Positions 9,782-18,928 are shown, counted from the first letter of the stretch. The stretch is 64,000 nt of DNA from Pseudomonas japonica (GCF_013522925.1 NZ_JAAMQU010000001.1:310001-374000); one strand, 5' to 3'. Notes: a model not told the origin generated them from the sequence alone. Translations and numbers: made by a program.

Positions 9782-10473
9782 CCCTCACATTGGTGACTTT
9801 CGACCTGGATGACACCTTGTGGCATACCGCCCCGGTGATCCAGAGCGCCGAGATCGTATTGCGCGAATGGCTGGCAGCCAACGCCCCGAAACTGGGCCCG
9901 TTTCCGCCGGAGAGGCTGCACCAGATACGTCAGCGGCTGGTAAGCGCCGACCCTGGCCTGGCGCACCGTATCAGCCAGTTGCGCCAGCAAGTGCTGTTTA
10001 TCGCACTTGAAGAGGCCGGTTACCCCCACGCCCAGGCGCAAGCGCTCGCCCGTGACGGCTTTGAAGCGTTCCTCGAAGCACGCCATCAGGTCAACTTCTT
10101 CCCGGACGCACCAGCCACGCTCGAAGCTCTGTCACAGCGTTACACGCTAGGCGCGATTACCAACGGCAACGCCGACGTTCGCCGGCTAGGGGTGGCGGAC
10201 TATTTCAGCTTTGCGCTATGCGCCGAAGATGTCGGCGTGGGCAAGCCCGACCCACGCCCCTTCGAGGAGGCGCTGCGACGTGCTGGCGCGACGGCAGAGG
10301 CCGCAGTGCACGTAGGGGACAACCCAGAGGATGATATCGCGGGCGCGAAGCAGGCGGGGTTCCGGGCAGTCTGGTACAACCCGGCTCGCCTGCCATGGGA
10401 AGGCGGCAGCGTACCGGACGGCGAAATTGCCACACTCAGCGAATTGCCTGAGCTATTGGCCAGCTGGCGCTGA
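9778..10473 (+). CDS. yigB: HAD phosphatase, YigB type
   Basis: A 231-residue haloacid dehalogenase-superfamily hydrolase. Motif I is FDLDDTLW (nucleophile Asp near residue 11). Motif II is ITNGN, and motif III/IV runs through VGKPDPRPF and [12 protein letters not shown]. In E. coli the gene at this place, yigB, encodes one of the phosphatases acting on the riboflavin intermediate 5-amino-6-ribitylamino-uracil phosphate; assignment here is by family and synteny. The ATGA overlap with xerC indicates translational coupling. A bidirectional terminator follows. Confidence 0.88.
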   Translation: MTLTLVTFDLDDTLWHTAPVIQSAEIVLREWLAANAPKLGPFPPERLHQIRQRLVSADPGLAHRISQLRQQVLFIALEEAGYPHAQAQALARDGFEAFLEARHQVNFFPDAPATLEALSQRYTLGAITNGNADVRRLGVADYFSFALCAEDVGVGKPDPRPFEEALRRAGATAEAAVHVGDNPEDDIAGAKQAGFRAVWYNPARLPWEGGSVPDGEIATLSELPELLASWR

Positions 10474-10483
10474 CGCAGCACAA

Positions 10484-10514
10484 GAAAAAACCCACGGCGA
10501 CGATGGGTTTTTTC
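10484..10514. terminator. Bidirectional rho-independent terminator between yigB and sutA
   Basis: An inverted repeat of AAAAAACCCA and TGGGTTTTTT with a 9-base loop. It has A and T runs on both sides, so it can end both the rightward yigB transcript and the leftward sutA transcript. Confidence 0.85.
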
Positions 10515-10532
10515 TTTTTCAGCAGGCCGGCT

Positions 10533-10859
10533 TCAGATAGGTCGGCTGCCGTACTTGTTGTCCGGCTTGCGAGGCGGGTCGGCCACTACGTTCGGCTCGA
10601 CTTCCTGAATTCTCCCACCCCGGGACAAGAACTCTTCCATTGCCCTGGCGAGCGCGTCGCGCTCCTTCTGCTTGGCTTCGATGCTGGGAAGTTCGTCCAC
10701 GCTTACCGCGGCCTTTTTTCCTTTGCCAGCAGGGGCCGGGCTATCGCCGGCATCGCTATCGTCCTCGGCAACGTCTTCGGCAGCCGTCTCCAGGCCTTCC
10801 TCGGTGTCGTCCTCGTCGCCTACTTCCAGGTCGTCTTGTTCCAGATCGTCGTCGCTCAT
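10533..10859 (-). CDS. sutA: RNA polymerase-binding transcription factor SutA
   Basis: A 108-residue protein with a very acidic N-terminal half (many D and E through about residue 45), a central helix (PSIEAKQKERDALARAMEEF, about 58-77) and a conserved tail with GGRIQEVEPNVVADPP ending in KYGSRPI. This layout matches SutA of P. aeruginosa, which binds RNA polymerase and raises transcription of ribosomal and maintenance genes during slow growth. It lies beside yjbQ and the glnK-amtB genes, as in P. aeruginosa to my recollection. It is probably intrinsically disordered at both ends. Confidence 0.85.
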   Translation of the reverse strand: MSDDDLEQDDLEVGDEDDTEEGLETAAEDVAEDDSDAGDSPAPAGKGKKAAVSVDELPSIEAKQKERDALARAMEEFLSRGGRIQEVEPNVVADPPRKPDNKYGSRPI

Positions 10860-10952
10860 CGTCCTACCTCATTGTTGCCGGAGCAGTTGTATATAGCCCA
10901 GCCGCGCCGGCGAGTTCGGCGCAGTTGGAAGAAATACCGAGGGCCCGCGCCC

Positions 10953-11375
10953 TCACCCTTCGCCATGCAGCGTGGCGATCAAGCGCCTGGGCCCACCGTG
11001 GTCGCGGTGCTCTCCCAGGTAAACCCCTTGCCAGGTTCCCAGTGCCAGACGGCCCGAGCGCACCGGCAAGCTGAGCTGGCAGCCCAGCAGGCTTGCCTTG
11101 AAATGCGCGGGGAGATCGTCGTCGCCCTCATCGTTATGTTCGTACCCTGGTGCGCCGTCCGGTATCAATCGGTCAAAGAACCGTTCGAAATCGCGACGCA
11201 CCGCCGGATCGGCGTTTTCATTGATCGTCAGTGAAGCGGAGGTATGTTGCAACCAGACGTGCAACAAGCCCACCGTACAAGCCGCCAGCTGAGGGAGGCC
11301 CGCTACGATCTCATCGGTTACCAGATGAAAGCCGCGAGGCCGGGCGGCCAGCGTGATGATCGTCTGCTGCCACAT
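10953..11375 (-). CDS. yjbQ: YjbQ family protein (secondary thiamine-phosphate synthase-like)
   Basis: A 140-residue UPF0047/YjbQ protein. Conserved features are the [14 protein letters not shown] motif, [12 protein letters not shown] and the C-terminal [15 protein letters not shown], with histidines and acidic residues likely to bind a metal. Members complement thiamine-phosphate synthase defects weakly, but the physiological role is unsettled. The start was set at MWQQTI (11375). The upstream 35 residues of open frame are not conserved. It reads toward sutA and may share its transcript. Confidence 0.85.
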   Translation of the reverse strand: MWQQTIITLAARPRGFHLVTDEIVAGLPQLAACTVGLLHVWLQHTSASLTINENADPAVRRDFERFFDRLIPDGAPGYEHNDEGDDDLPAHFKASLLGCQLSLPVRSGRLALGTWQGVYLGEHRDHGGPRRLIATLHGEG

Positions 11376-11538
11376 GGCGTTCTCCCCCGGTTTCGGGCGC
11401 ATTCTAGCGCGCTCGAAAAAAAAGCAAAGTCCTGTATCGGTGTAGGCATTTCCTACAAAAGCAAAAAAGCCCGGCAGCACCTGTAAAAGCCCAGAGGGCG
11501 TTTAGGCAGGCGTTCCAAGCAATGACAGGTTCAGACAT

Positions 11539-11568
11539 AAAAAATGCCCGGAAAGCCGGGCATTTTTT
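11539..11568. terminator. Terminator downstream of amtB
   Basis: AAAAAATGCCCGG and CCGGGCATTTTTT form a perfect stem with an AAAG loop. U-runs are present on both strands. It ends the leftward glnK-amtB transcript, whose last stop is at 11604. Confidence 0.9.
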
Positions 11569-11603
11569 CACGAGTGGCACGCCAAGTGGCGGGCCATGCG
11601 TTT

Positions 11604-12938
11604 TCAGAGGTTGTAGCCGCGCTCGTTGTGCTGAGCGAGGTCCAGGCCAACCGCTTCTTCTTCTTCCGAGGCGCGCAGGCCCATCAGCATATCCAGCACC
11701 TTGAGAATGACGAAGGTCACGATCGCGGTGTAGATCACGGTAAAGCCAACGCCCTTGGCCTGAATCCACAGCTGTGCGCCGATGTCTTCGACGGTGCCGA
11801 AGCCGCCCATGGCAGGGGCTGCGAAGATACCTGTGAGCAGTGCGCCGATGATGCCACCGATACCGTGCACACCAAAGGCGTCCAGGGAGTCGTCATAGCC
11901 CAGCTTGCGCTTGAGGGTGGTTGCGCTGAGGAAGCACAGTACGCCGGCCACCAGGCCGATGATCAGGGCGCCCATCGGGCCCACTGTGCCTGCGGCGGGG
12001 GTGATGGCAACCAGGCCTGCGACGACGCCGGAGGCGATGCCCAGGGCGCTTGGCTTCCCATGGCTGATCCATTCGGCGAACATCCAGCCCAGTGCGGCGG
12101 CGCCAGTGGCGATCTGGGTAACCAGCATGGCCATGCCGGCAGTGCCGTTGGCGGCTGCAGCGGAACCGGCGTTGAAGCCAAACCAGCCGACCCACAGCAT
12201 CGCGGCGCCAACCAGGGTGTAGCCCAGGTTATGAGGGGCCATCGGGGTGGTGGGGTAGCCTTTACGCTTGCCCAACACCAGGCAGGTCACCAGGCCAGCG
12301 ATACCGGCGTTGATGTGCACCACGGTGCCGCCAGCGAAGTCCAGTACGCCCCAGTCCCACAGCAGGCCACCGTTACCGCTCCACACCATGTGCGCAATCG
12401 GGGCATAAACGAGGGTGAACCACACGCCCATGAACACCAGCATGGCCGAGAACTTCATGCGTTCTGCGAACGCCCCGACGATCAGCGCAGGGGTGATGAT
12501 TGCGAAGGTCATCTGGAAGGTCACGAAGACCGCTTCCGGGAATAGCGCAGTGGCCGAGGTGAGGCTGGCCGGGGTAATACCCGCCAGGAACGCCTTGCCC
12601 ATGCCGCCCACGAAGGAGTTGAAGTTGATCACGCCTTGTTCCATACCGGTGGTATCGAAGGCAAGGCTGTAGCCGTAGATGAACCAGAGCACGGTTACCA
12701 GGCCGGTAATCGCGAAACACTGCATCATCACCGACAGGACGTTCTTGGAGCGCACCATCCCACCATAGAACAGGGCCAGCCCTGGAATGGTCATGAACAG
12801 CACCAGCGCGGTAGACGTGAGCATCCAGGCGGTGTCGCCGGAATTGAGCACAGGGGCCGCCGCCTCATCGGCCAGGGCAAGGCCTGGCATTATCAGAGAC
12901 AACAGGGCTCCTAGCCCTGCGAATTGACGCAGAGTCAT
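11604..12938 (-). CDS. amtB: Ammonium transporter AmtB
   Basis: Trimeric inner-membrane ammonium channel. The 444-residue precursor has a cleavable signal peptide (about residues 1-23, ending ALADEA), then the typical eleven membrane segments. Conserved Amt features include DTAWMLTSTALVLFMTIPG near the start, LALFYGGMVRSKN, the pore-lining H in the GGTVVHINAGIAG region and DAFGVHGIGG. It follows glnK by 36 bases, so the PII protein that plugs the channel is made from the same transcript. Nitrogen control is expected from the sigma-54 elements upstream of glnK. Confidence 0.97.
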   Translation of the reverse strand: MTLRQFAGLGALLSLIMPGLALADEAAAPVLNSGDTAWMLTSTALVLFMTIPGLALFYGGMVRSKNVLSVMMQCFAITGLVTVLWFIYGYSLAFDTTGMEQGVINFNSFVGGMGKAFLAGITPASLTSATALFPEAVFVTFQMTFAIITPALIVGAFAERMKFSAMLVFMGVWFTLVYAPIAHMVWSGNGGLLWDWGVLDFAGGTVVHINAGIAGLVTCLVLGKRKGYPTTPMAPHNLGYTLVGAAMLWVGWFGFNAGSAAAANGTAGMAMLVTQIATGAAALGWMFAEWISHGKPSALGIASGVVAGLVAITPAAGTVGPMGALIIGLVAGVLCFLSATTLKRKLGYDDSLDAFGVHGIGGIIGALLTGIFAAPAMGGFGTVEDIGAQLWIQAKGVGFTVIYTAIVTFVILKVLDMLMGLRASEEEEAVGLDLAQHNERGYNL

Positions 12939-12974
12939 ATTGTTTACTCCTGGGGCTTTTTTCTATGGGTCGGC

Positions 12975-13478
<504 letters not shown>

Positions 13479-13514
13479 TCAGGTCGCCATCAGTGCATGG
13501 GTCGATTGGCTCCA

Positions 13515-13530
13515 AGCAGAAACCTTGCCA
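13515..13530 (-). promoter_or_regulatory. Sigma-54 (RpoN) promoter for glnK-amtB
   Basis: Read leftward the sequence is TGGCAAGGTTTCTGCT, a close match to TGGCAC-N5-TTGCT, with the obligatory GG and GC spaced by exactly 10 bases. The implied leader to the glnK ATG is about 190 bases. Confidence 0.7.
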
Positions 13531-13604
13531 TCTCTGTGTGCCGCTTTGAAATCAGGGCAATCGACGGTTTCAAGCGTCATGGCTTGAGTAATGGCACAGG
13601 CCAA

Positions 13605-13621
13605 CGCACAGCAATGGTGCG
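13605..13621. promoter_or_regulatory. NtrC-type enhancer site
   Basis: GCAC and GTGC half-sites are separated by 7 bases, as in the NtrC consensus GCACC-N5-GGTGC. It is located about 75 bases upstream of the -24 element of the sigma-54 promoter, a usual enhancer distance. GTGCA-like half sites continue to about 13667 and may form a second, weaker site. Confidence 0.6.
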
Positions 13622-13727
13622 GGGCAGTGCAATGGCCCGCCCAACAACTGTGCAGTGCTTTGTACCAAGCTGTTCAACCACTGCGTGATACACTTTCGGC
13701 AATTTCCTCGTCATGGATCCGCCGCAC

Positions 13728-14012
13728 ATGCTTGCGCCAAAAGCCTTCCTCGACGCGCTCACCGATCAGGCCAGCCGCCTGCTTGGCGGCGATGCGCTAC
13801 CGCCCCGGCAAGAATTCGAAAGCCAGTTCCGCACCTTGCTCAACAGCGCGTTCGGCCGCCTTGACCTGGTCAGCCGCGAAGAATTCGATACCCAGATGGC
13901 GGTACTGGCGCGCACCCGTGCCAAGGTGGATGCGCTCGAAGCGCGCCTCGCGGAGCTGGAGGCACGTCTGCCGCAACCTCCTGCCGAAGCGCCCTCGCCG
14001 GCTCAGGACTGA
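13728..14012 (+). CDS. ubiK: Ubiquinone biosynthesis accessory factor UbiK (BMFP/YqiC)
   Basis: A 94-residue protein of the BMFP family. An N-terminal amphipathic region starts MLAPKAFLDAL, followed by QFRTLLNSAFGRLDLVSREEF and a C-terminal coiled coil (VDALEARLAELEARL). UbiK helps UbiJ and the soluble Ubi complex in aerobic ubiquinone synthesis. An in-frame ATG at 13713 would add five residues; the family N-terminus favours 13728. It reads away from glnK, and its promoter shares the same intergenic region. Confidence 0.9.
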   Translation: MLAPKAFLDALTDQASRLLGGDALPPRQEFESQFRTLLNSAFGRLDLVSREEFDTQMAVLARTRAKVDALEARLAELEARLPQPPAEAPSPAQD

Positions 14013-14062
14013 AACCACGCACCTCGCAGGTGCTTGCCCTTCCCGCTCGCAGATGCCCGCCG

Positions 14063-14980
14063 ATGAATCGCAACGAACTGCGCAAGGCCGATATCAACCT
14101 GATGGTGGTGTTCGAAGCATTGATGCTCGAGCGCAATGTCACCCGCGTCGCGGAAAAGCTCTTTCTCGGCCAGCCCACGATCAGCGCGGCACTCAACCGC
14201 CTGCGCGCACTGTTCAACGACCCGTTGTTCATCCGGGTCGGGCATCGCATGGAGCCCACGGCCCGTGCCGAGGAGCTGATCAAGCACCTTTCGCCGGCGC
14301 TGGATGCCATGTCTGTAGCACTGAGCCTCAGCCACGACTTCGAGCCGGCGACCAGCAAGATGACCTTCCGTATCGGGCTGTCCGATGACGTAGAGTTTGG
14401 ATTGTTGCCGCCCCTGCTGCGTGCGTTACGCCAGGAGGCACCCGATGTTGTGGTGGTAGTGCAGCACGTGGACTACTGGCGCATTCCCGACCTGCTTGCC
14501 GCCGGTGACATCACCGTAGGGATCAGCCAGACCCGCGGGTTGCCGGCCAATGCCAAGCGCAAGCTGCTTCGTCGAATGCATGCCCGGGTACTGCGAGCTG
14601 ACATTTCAGGTAGCCCACTCACGTTGGATGAGTACTGCAGCCGGCCTCATGTGGTTGTGTCGCACACAGCCAATACCCGGGGTATAGCCGACGAATGGCT
14701 CGATGAAATCGGCCGCACCCGAAAGGTAGTGCTGTCGGTGCCCCAATTCAGCTCACTCCCGGCCATACTCGCGGGAACCGACTTGCTGGCGGGCTGCCCC
14801 GATTATGCCGCGACCGCCATGGAAACCTGGGGCACACTGCATGCCGAGCCGCTCCCCTTTGAAACACCTGCACTGGAATTGTCCATGGTGTGGCTGAGCA
14901 TCACCGACACCGACCCCGCCGAGCGCTGGCTGCGAGCCCGGCTGGAGCAGCACATGGGCGACGGTGGGGTTTGGATGTAG
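14063..14980 (+). CDS. LysR-family transcriptional regulator (NodD/LeuO type)
   Basis: A 305-residue LysR regulator. The helix-turn-helix (about residues 20-60) contains DINLMVVFEALMLERNVTRVAE and GQPTISAALNRLR; the first phrase is typical of the NodD/LeuO branch. An effector-binding domain of PBP2 type follows (about 95-300). The start was placed at MNRNELRK (14063). It is convergent with the dienelactone hydrolase gene, with only 7 bases between stops. Target genes cannot be deduced. It lies in an insert between ubiK and yifB. Confidence 0.85.
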   Translation: MNRNELRKADINLMVVFEALMLERNVTRVAEKLFLGQPTISAALNRLRALFNDPLFIRVGHRMEPTARAEELIKHLSPALDAMSVALSLSHDFEPATSKMTFRIGLSDDVEFGLLPPLLRALRQEAPDVVVVVQHVDYWRIPDLLAAGDITVGISQTRGLPANAKRKLLRRMHARVLRADISGSPLTLDEYCSRPHVVVSHTANTRGIADEWLDEIGRTRKVVLSVPQFSSLPAILAGTDLLAGCPDYAATAMETWGTLHAEPLPFETPALELSMVWLSITDTDPAERWLRARLEQHMGDGGVWM

Positions 14981-14987
14981 GCAGGCC

Positions 14988-15872
14988 TCAGGCAAGGTAT
15001 CGGTTGAACCAGGCCAGGGTACGCTCCCACGCCAGGTTGGCAGCGGCCTGATCGTAGCGAGGGGTGGAGTCGTTGTGAAAGCCATGATTGGCGCCCGGGT
15101 AAATGTAGGCCTCGTAGGTCTTGTTGGCGGCCTTCAGCGCCTGCTCATAGGCGGGCCAGCCTTCGTTGATGGCAGTGTCCAGTTCGCCATAGTGCAATAG
15201 CAGGGGCGCCTTTATCCGGGGAACGTCTTCGGCCTTGGGTTGGCGACCATAGAACGGCACCGCAGCGCTCAGCTCGGGATAGGCGACCGCAGCGGCATTG
15301 GACACGCCACCACCATAACAAAAGCCGGTAATCCCCACCTTGCCGGTGGCTGCCGGGTGGGCCTTCATCCATTCAATTGCCGCGAAGAAGTCGTTCATCA
15401 GTTTCTGCGGGTCGACCTTTTGCTGCAGTTCGCGGCCTTTGTCGTCATTGCCTGGATAACCGCCTACCGAGCTCAGGCCATCCGGGGCAAACGCTACGAA
15501 ACCCGCCTTGGCAAGGCGGCGTGCAACGTCTTCGATATACGGGTTAAGGCCCCGGTTCTCATGGACCACTACCACGGCTGGCGCTTTTTCCTTCTTCGCC
15601 GGCCGTACCAGATACCCTCGCACTTGGCCGTGCCCCTTGGGCGACGGGTACGTCAGGTATTCGGGAAGGATATCGGGATCGGTAAATTCGACTTGCTGTG
15701 CCAGGGCGTAATTGGGGCTGAGGCTGGCAAGCAAGGCAGATGCAGAGAGCCCGGCGACGGTGAAGGCTGCGGCGCGGTCGAGAAAATCCCGCCGACTGAT
15801 ACGGCCATGGGCGTAGTAGTCATAGAGCTCAAGCAGTTCGGGGGCGAAGTCCTTGGCAGTCAGGCGGGTCAT
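14988..15872 (-). CDS. Dienelactone hydrolase family protein, YghX type, Tat-like signal
   Basis: A 294-residue alpha/beta hydrolase closely resembling E. coli YghX. A cytosolic-looking head of about 26 residues precedes a twin-arginine-like motif [11 protein letters not shown] and a hydrophobic stretch ending in NYALAQQ, suggesting Tat export. The catalytic triad candidates are the Cys in GFCYGGG, an Asp in [10 protein letters not shown] and the His in ANHGFHND; Cys instead of Ser is usual for dienelactone hydrolases. [19 protein letters not shown] is a strong family marker. The physiological substrate is unknown. Confidence 0.88.
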   Translation of the reverse strand: MTRLTAKDFAPELLELYDYYAHGRISRRDFLDRAAAFTVAGLSASALLASLSPNYALAQQVEFTDPDILPEYLTYPSPKGHGQVRGYLVRPAKKEKAPAVVVVHENRGLNPYIEDVARRLAKAGFVAFAPDGLSSVGGYPGNDDKGRELQQKVDPQKLMNDFFAAIEWMKAHPAATGKVGITGFCYGGGVSNAAAVAYPELSAAVPFYGRQPKAEDVPRIKAPLLLHYGELDTAINEGWPAYEQALKAANKTYEAYIYPGANHGFHNDSTPRYDQAAANLAWERTLAWFNRYLA

Positions 15873-15944
15873 CGAGCGCTCCTTCGGCGTTCAGGCGGGC
15901 GTCGAATGACTATAGCCGAGCGGCGAGGAAGCGCAGCCTTGAGG

Positions 15945-16358
15945 TCAGCTCACTGCCTCGGCGAAAAACCGTGGCAGTACCCAATCCCGGGTAAGCGGCG
16001 CCAGCTGCAAGGCCTGAGCCTGCTCGGCATTTACCCAAACCGCTTCTTCGATTTCAGCCGCAGGTTGCACCGGGCCGTCGAACATCACTTCGAACAGCTC
16101 GCAACGTACTTCAAAGCCCGGCTCGTTCGCCGCCGGCGCGGCAAAGGCGCCAAGGTAAGTTGCCTGGCCTGGCTCGATCCGCACGCCCAACTCCTCTTCC
16201 AGCTCCCGCGCCAGTGCCTGTACTGGCTGCTCATGGGGCTCGATCTTGCCGCCAGGCTGCATGAAAAAGGCGGTGCCGCGCTTGCGCACGAGCAAGGTAC
16301 GGCCCTGGGGGTCGAGCAGGAGGGCGGCGGCGATGAGGATGACGCGATTCATGGACAT
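15945..16358 (-). CDS. NUDIX hydrolase
   Basis: A 137-residue NUDIX protein. The Nudix box runs from GGKIEPHEQP to ARELEEELGV, matching GX5EX7REUXEEXGU with the metal-binding glutamates present. It would hydrolyse a nucleoside diphosphate linked to another moiety; the family does not fix the substrate. The start codon is one of two near methionines (MSMNR). It reads leftward. Its upstream side abuts an AT-rich foreign segment. The 70 bases to the dienelactone hydrolase start carry no obvious terminator. Confidence 0.9.
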   Translation of the reverse strand: MSMNRVILIAAALLLDPQGRTLLVRKRGTAFFMQPGGKIEPHEQPVQALARELEEELGVRIEPGQATYLGAFAAPAANEPGFEVRCELFEVMFDGPVQPAAEIEEAVWVNAEQAQALQLAPLTRDWVLPRFFAEAVS

Positions 16359-16399
16359 ATCTCGCAGATAAAATCCGATTATATCTGGAGTTACTGAAT

Positions 16400-17130
16400 G
16401 GCATGCCCCTGTGTATACGTGATTCGTAGCGAATCCTTAAGTGGATGGACAGCATCAAATCAAATTAAATCAAACTTAACTGAACAATATATTGTGCAGA
16501 ATCATTCTCTTTCAATTGAAAATAAGAGCTTAGAGCGGGCTCAGTTGAAAAGTTGGTTTTCCCAGTCCAAAATTGCACTATTCGCCACAGCATCCTGGGT
16601 CAAATGGCATGCAACACTGCGAGGCGAAGAAAGTAGGTAGCCAGACCAACTGGAAGACGTTAGGTTTGGCGGATGTGCGAGACATGATACTACTGATTCT
16701 AAAATACATGAGATCTCGGGCGCGAGTGATACGGATGCTGCCTTGCGCCAGGTTGCGAAAGCATTGGGCTTCACGGAGGACGAGCAATTTAAATTCATTA
16801 GTACACCCATAGGGCCGATCCAGGCCCGACGGGATTATCTTTTACACATAGTGCAAAAACGCGCTAACGCACGGGAAAGGTTTGCTCACTTCGCTGCCCA
16901 CACGCTGAGTAACCCGTTAGAGGTATGGCAAGTAATGTATGACGATAAATCATTCCGACTTTCGTTCATAGGTGCATACCCGACGAAATATCAGATGCTC
17001 ATAATCATAAACGTAAGCAAAGGTCACATGCTGTGGAACTATATGAACTGCGATAAAAAATCGCTAAATAAACATAGAGCAGGCCAGCTTGTTTACGCCT
17101 GTTATAAAGAAGTATTGAAAGACGCTTGAT
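16400..17130. other. AT-rich island of probable foreign origin
   Basis: This stretch is visibly AT-richer than everything around it, with runs such as ATCAAATCAAATTAAATC near 16456. It lies exactly between the NUDIX gene and the GC-rich leader of yifB. It contains the PBECR2-like phage remnant at its right end and no other convincing gene. A short inverted repeat GATTCG/CGAATC (16421-16426 and 16430-16435) lies near its left edge. No tRNA, integrase or transposase was seen. Confidence 0.7.
16641..17129 (+). pseudogene. C-terminal remnant of a phage protein with PBECR2-like nuclease fold
   Basis: The frame is open from just after a TAG at 16638 to the stop at 17129 but has no ATG at a sensible place; the first usable codon is TTG at 16743 (128 residues). 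The conserved part resembles the PBECR2 domain found at the C-terminus of Mu-like phage head/minor structural proteins: TPIGPI, then RERFAHFAAHTLSNPLEVW, YIGAY-like FIGAYPTKYQML, and LWNYMNCDKKSLNKHRAGQLVY. The N-terminal portion of the phage protein is missing. The composition is AT-rich, unlike its neighbours. It may be a dead prophage scrap or an orphan toxin tip. Confidence 0.6.
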
Positions 17131-17393
17131 ATTATGCTCCCTCAAGCGGGGGAGAAGAGGTCTCACCCGAGCGCTGATGTTCAGGTCATCAACGGGGTTC
17201 CTAACGCCGGCCATTACCACCTGAAGGTCGCCGGTTTCGCGCTCTTGGGTAAAGTTTGCCACTCTTTTCGATGCTGTCAACCTTGGAAGGTTGGTCTGTT
17301 GGATGAAACATCCCGGCAAACACCGGCTCGCCCCCTCTCCCCCCCCTGCGCTAATCTCCGCCCTTCGCAAGGAAGCGATTCACTGGAGCCAGC
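17131..17393. other. Intergenic leader of yifB with no gene seen
   Basis: GC content returns to the chromosomal level here. Reading frames exist on both strands but none has a family resemblance or ribosome binding site. Presumably it holds the yifB promoter. Confidence 0.5.
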
Positions 17394-18887
17394 ATGTCCC
17401 TCGCTATCGTTTACAGCCGTGCCCAGGTAGGGGTTGGCGCGCCCGCAGTTTTGGTTGAAGCGCACCTGGCCAATGGGTTGCCGGCGCTTACCCTGGTAGG
17501 CCTGCCGGAAGCATCGGTGAAGGAAAGCAAGGACCGGGTACGCAGTGCCATCGTGAACTCGGGCCTGACCTTTCCGCCGCGGCGTATCACGCTCAATCTT
17601 GCGCCCGCTGACCTGCCCAAGGACGGCGGTCGGTTCGATCTGGCCATCGCATTGGGCATTCTGGCTGGCAGCGGGCAGGTACCCGCCGATGCGTTGCGCG
17701 ATGTGGAGTGCCTGGGAGAGCTGGCGTTGTCCGGCGCTGTGCGGTCCGTTCAAGGTGTATTGCCGGCTGCGCTGGCGGCACGGGACGCCGGCCGTACCTT
17801 GGTGGTACCGCAGGCCAACGCCGAGGAGGCTTCGCTGGCGAACGGGCTTACCGTCATTGCGGTGGGTAACCTGTTGGAACTCGTCGGCCACTTCAACGGG
17901 CAAAAGCCCCTCAGCCCCTTCAAGGCGCAAGGGCTGTGCCTGGTTTCCCGGCCGTATCCGGACCTGAACGAGGTGCAGGGGCAAATCGCCGCCAAACGCG
18001 CCTTGCTCGTGGCCGCCGCCGGCGCTCATAACCTGTTGTTCAGCGGCCCACCGGGTACCGGTAAAACCTTGCTCGCCAGCCGGTTGCCGGGGTTGTTGCC
18101 ACCGCTCAGTGAACACGAAGCACTTGAAGTGGCAGCGATTCATTCTGTGGCCAGCCATGTACCCTTGAGCAGCTGGCCGCAGCGGCCGTTTCGCCATCCA
18201 CACCATTCGGCCTCCGGGGCCGCGCTGGTGGGCGGAGGTGGCCGGCCACAACCGGGCGAAATCACCCTCGCCCACCACGGCGTGCTGTTCCTTGATGAAT
18301 TGCCCGAGTTCGACCGCAAGGTACTGGAGGTGCTACGCGAGCCCTTGGAGTCCGGCGAAATCGTGATCGCCAGGGCCCGGGACAAGATCCGCTTTCCGGC
18401 GCGCTTTCAGTTGGTCGCGGCGATGAACCCCTGCCCTTGCGGCTACCTGGGCGATACCACCGGGCGCTGCCGCTGCACCACCGAGCAAATCGACCGCTAC
18501 CGCAACAAGCTCTCCGGCCCCCTGCTGGACCGCATCGACCTGCACGTAACCGTTGCACGAGAAACCACCACGCTCAACCCCGACGGGCCACGCGGCGAAT
18601 CAACCGCCATGGTTGCGGAACAGGTTGCCCGCGCCCGGGGCATCCAGCTTCAGCGCCAGGGTTGTGCCAATGCGTTTCTGGACCTCAACAGCTTGCGCAC
18701 CCACTGCCAGCTCGTAAAGGTGGATGAAACCTGGCTGGAGCAGGCTTGCGAGCGGCTCACGCTGTCGCTAAGGGCGGCGCACCGGTTATTGAAAGTCGCC
18801 AGAACATTGGCCGACCTTGAAGGGCAGGCAAGTATTGGGCGGGAACACTTGGCCGAGGCATTGCAGTACCGGCCGGCGGCGGGGTGA
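17394..18887 (+). CDS. yifB: YifB family Mg-chelatase-like AAA ATPase (ComM)
   Basis: A 497-residue protein of the ComM/YifB family, a hexameric helicase that promotes branch migration during natural transformation. An N-terminal Lon-protease-like domain (about 1-170) contains GLPEASVKESKDRVRSAI. The AAA core has Walker A GPPGTGKT (218-225) and Walker B LFLDELPEF (about 298). The Cys-rich MNPCPCGYLGD segment and a C-terminal Mg-chelatase domain follow. The ATG at 17394 gives the family N-terminus. In other pseudomonads yifB lies close to ubiK; here accessory genes separate them. Confidence 0.95.
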   Translation: MSLAIVYSRAQVGVGAPAVLVEAHLANGLPALTLVGLPEASVKESKDRVRSAIVNSGLTFPPRRITLNLAPADLPKDGGRFDLAIALGILAGSGQVPADALRDVECLGELALSGAVRSVQGVLPAALAARDAGRTLVVPQANAEEASLANGLTVIAVGNLLELVGHFNGQKPLSPFKAQGLCLVSRPYPDLNEVQGQIAAKRALLVAAAGAHNLLFSGPPGTGKTLLASRLPGLLPPLSEHEALEVAAIHSVASHVPLSSWPQRPFRHPHHSASGAALVGGGGRPQPGEITLAHHGVLFLDELPEFDRKVLEVLREPLESGEIVIARARDKIRFPARFQLVAAMNPCPCGYLGDTTGRCRCTTEQIDRYRNKLSGPLLDRIDLHVTVARETTTLNPDGPRGESTAMVAEQVARARGIQLQRQGCANAFLDLNSLRTHCQLVKVDETWLEQACERLTLSLRAAHRLLKVARTLADLEGQASIGREHLAEALQYRPAAG

Positions 18888-18928
18888 GGTATGGACTGCC
18901 CCGCCAAAGCTGGACGCCCTAACCTCCC

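Noticed and set aside
13591..14388. 265-residue frame overlapping ubiK and the LysR gene
   Set aside because: It crosses two genes whose own frames have clear families; no conserved sequence in this frame.
16398..16640. 80-residue frame in the AT-rich island, in the same frame as the PBECR2 remnant
   Set aside because: No resemblance to phage head proteins and a poor start context; it is separated from the remnant by a TAG. I did not count it as its own gene.
17005..17370. 121-residue leftward frame overlapping the phage remnant and yifB leader
   Set aside because: No recognised motif or ribosome binding site, and it runs through two regions of different composition.
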